Shown in pieces: positions 63,595 through 64,000 of a stretch of DNA of 64,000 nt. Source of the stretch: Lineus longissimus (lineage: Eukaryota > Nemertea > Pilidiophora > Heteronemertea > Lineidae); NCBI RefSeq assembly GCF_910592395.1, contig NC_088324.1, positions 684,001 through 748,000 of the forward strand, read 5' to 3'. A program made the position numbers and the translations under genes. Under the pieces are notes generated by a model. That model was not told where the DNA came from. It saw only the letters and a list, made by a program, of their open reading frames with translations, and did no database searches. Numbering within the stretch: the first letter of the stretch is position 1; the number at the start of each line of letters is the position of its first letter.

Positions 63595-64000
63595 CTAAAG
63601 TATCAACACTATTAAATTCGACTTCTATTTAGAATGAATGCAAAAATCTGCTATATGGTAAGACTTCCAAATTCATCTTACCTCTCTGGACGAACTATTC
63701 GAAAGGATATCACGAATAAGCTGTCGCCCACCTGTCTTATTTGAATGTGACGGTACTCATGACCGCAAGTAAAGGCTATCTGTTTGTATTCAACAAAGGG
63801 CGAATACTATTCTAAACCTTTCGATGTAATTCTGACATCGGTTGAATATTGCAGGATCCGGATTCAGATAAGACATAGTGTGGTTTGTTATGTATGTTAT
63901 CAAGTTTTTATAAAGACCTACTTGATGTTATCAAGCATAGAACTTATTATTTTCAAGGTAAACAACCGATTTCTTTTGTTTTATTTGATCATATTTCGAA

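Overview
The window is metazoan nuclear DNA. It has short phase-matched exons with GT/AG borders, secreted extracellular modules, and four classes of eukaryotic mobile element. The element mix (Polinton, DIRS, Ginger-type integrase transposon, foldback and MITE-like elements) suggests a marine invertebrate, but I cannot name the species.

Host gene: one large gene on the minus strand fills the window and runs off both ends. It encodes a modular secreted protein with a repeating unit: von Willebrand D domain (two exons), C8, TIL, a TILa/EGF-like exon, then five cysteine-tryptophan-cysteine motifs of about 17 residues on four tiny exons. In transcription order the units are U1 (64000 to 60191, partial), U2 (59864 to 47070, with two extra LamG-like exons), U3 (46743 to 11420) and U4 (11092 to 56, partial). 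Units are near-identical, so they are recent tandem duplications. Splice phases agree across nearly every junction. The family resembles mucus, gel-forming or adhesive proteins.

Insertions: (1) A Ginger-type DNA transposon (3877-10337) with 146-bp inverted repeats, a 5-bp target duplication and a spliced integrase-OTU gene sits in the U4 VWD intron. (2) A Polinton/Maverick (15324-32241) with 1.3-kb inverted repeats and 6-bp GTTATC duplications sits in the U3 VWD-C8 intron. (3) Two DIRS retrotransposons (32749-45620), one nested in the RT gene of the other, sit in the U3 VWD intron. (4) A foldback element with a 9-bp duplication (49807-50637), a small MITE (52161-52325) and an older intronic inverted-repeat element shared by U2-U4 complete the set.

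The Polinton carries virus-like genes: integrase, packaging ATPase, double-jelly-roll major capsid candidate, penton-like minor capsid candidate, protein-primed DNA polymerase B, HNH nuclease, a zinc-ribbon protein and several small membrane proteins. It is decayed: the polymerase lacks the region of its catalytic motif C and has several frame breaks, two genes carry in-frame stops, and the HNH gene is frameshifted. The most interesting signals are a TAAAATAAATG-like motif directly at the start codons of most Polinton genes, palindromes between its convergent genes, a zinc-ribbon protein that could be a late transcription factor, and a gene carried twice inside the terminal repeats. Together they suggest a self-contained virus-like transcription scheme inside an animal Polinton.
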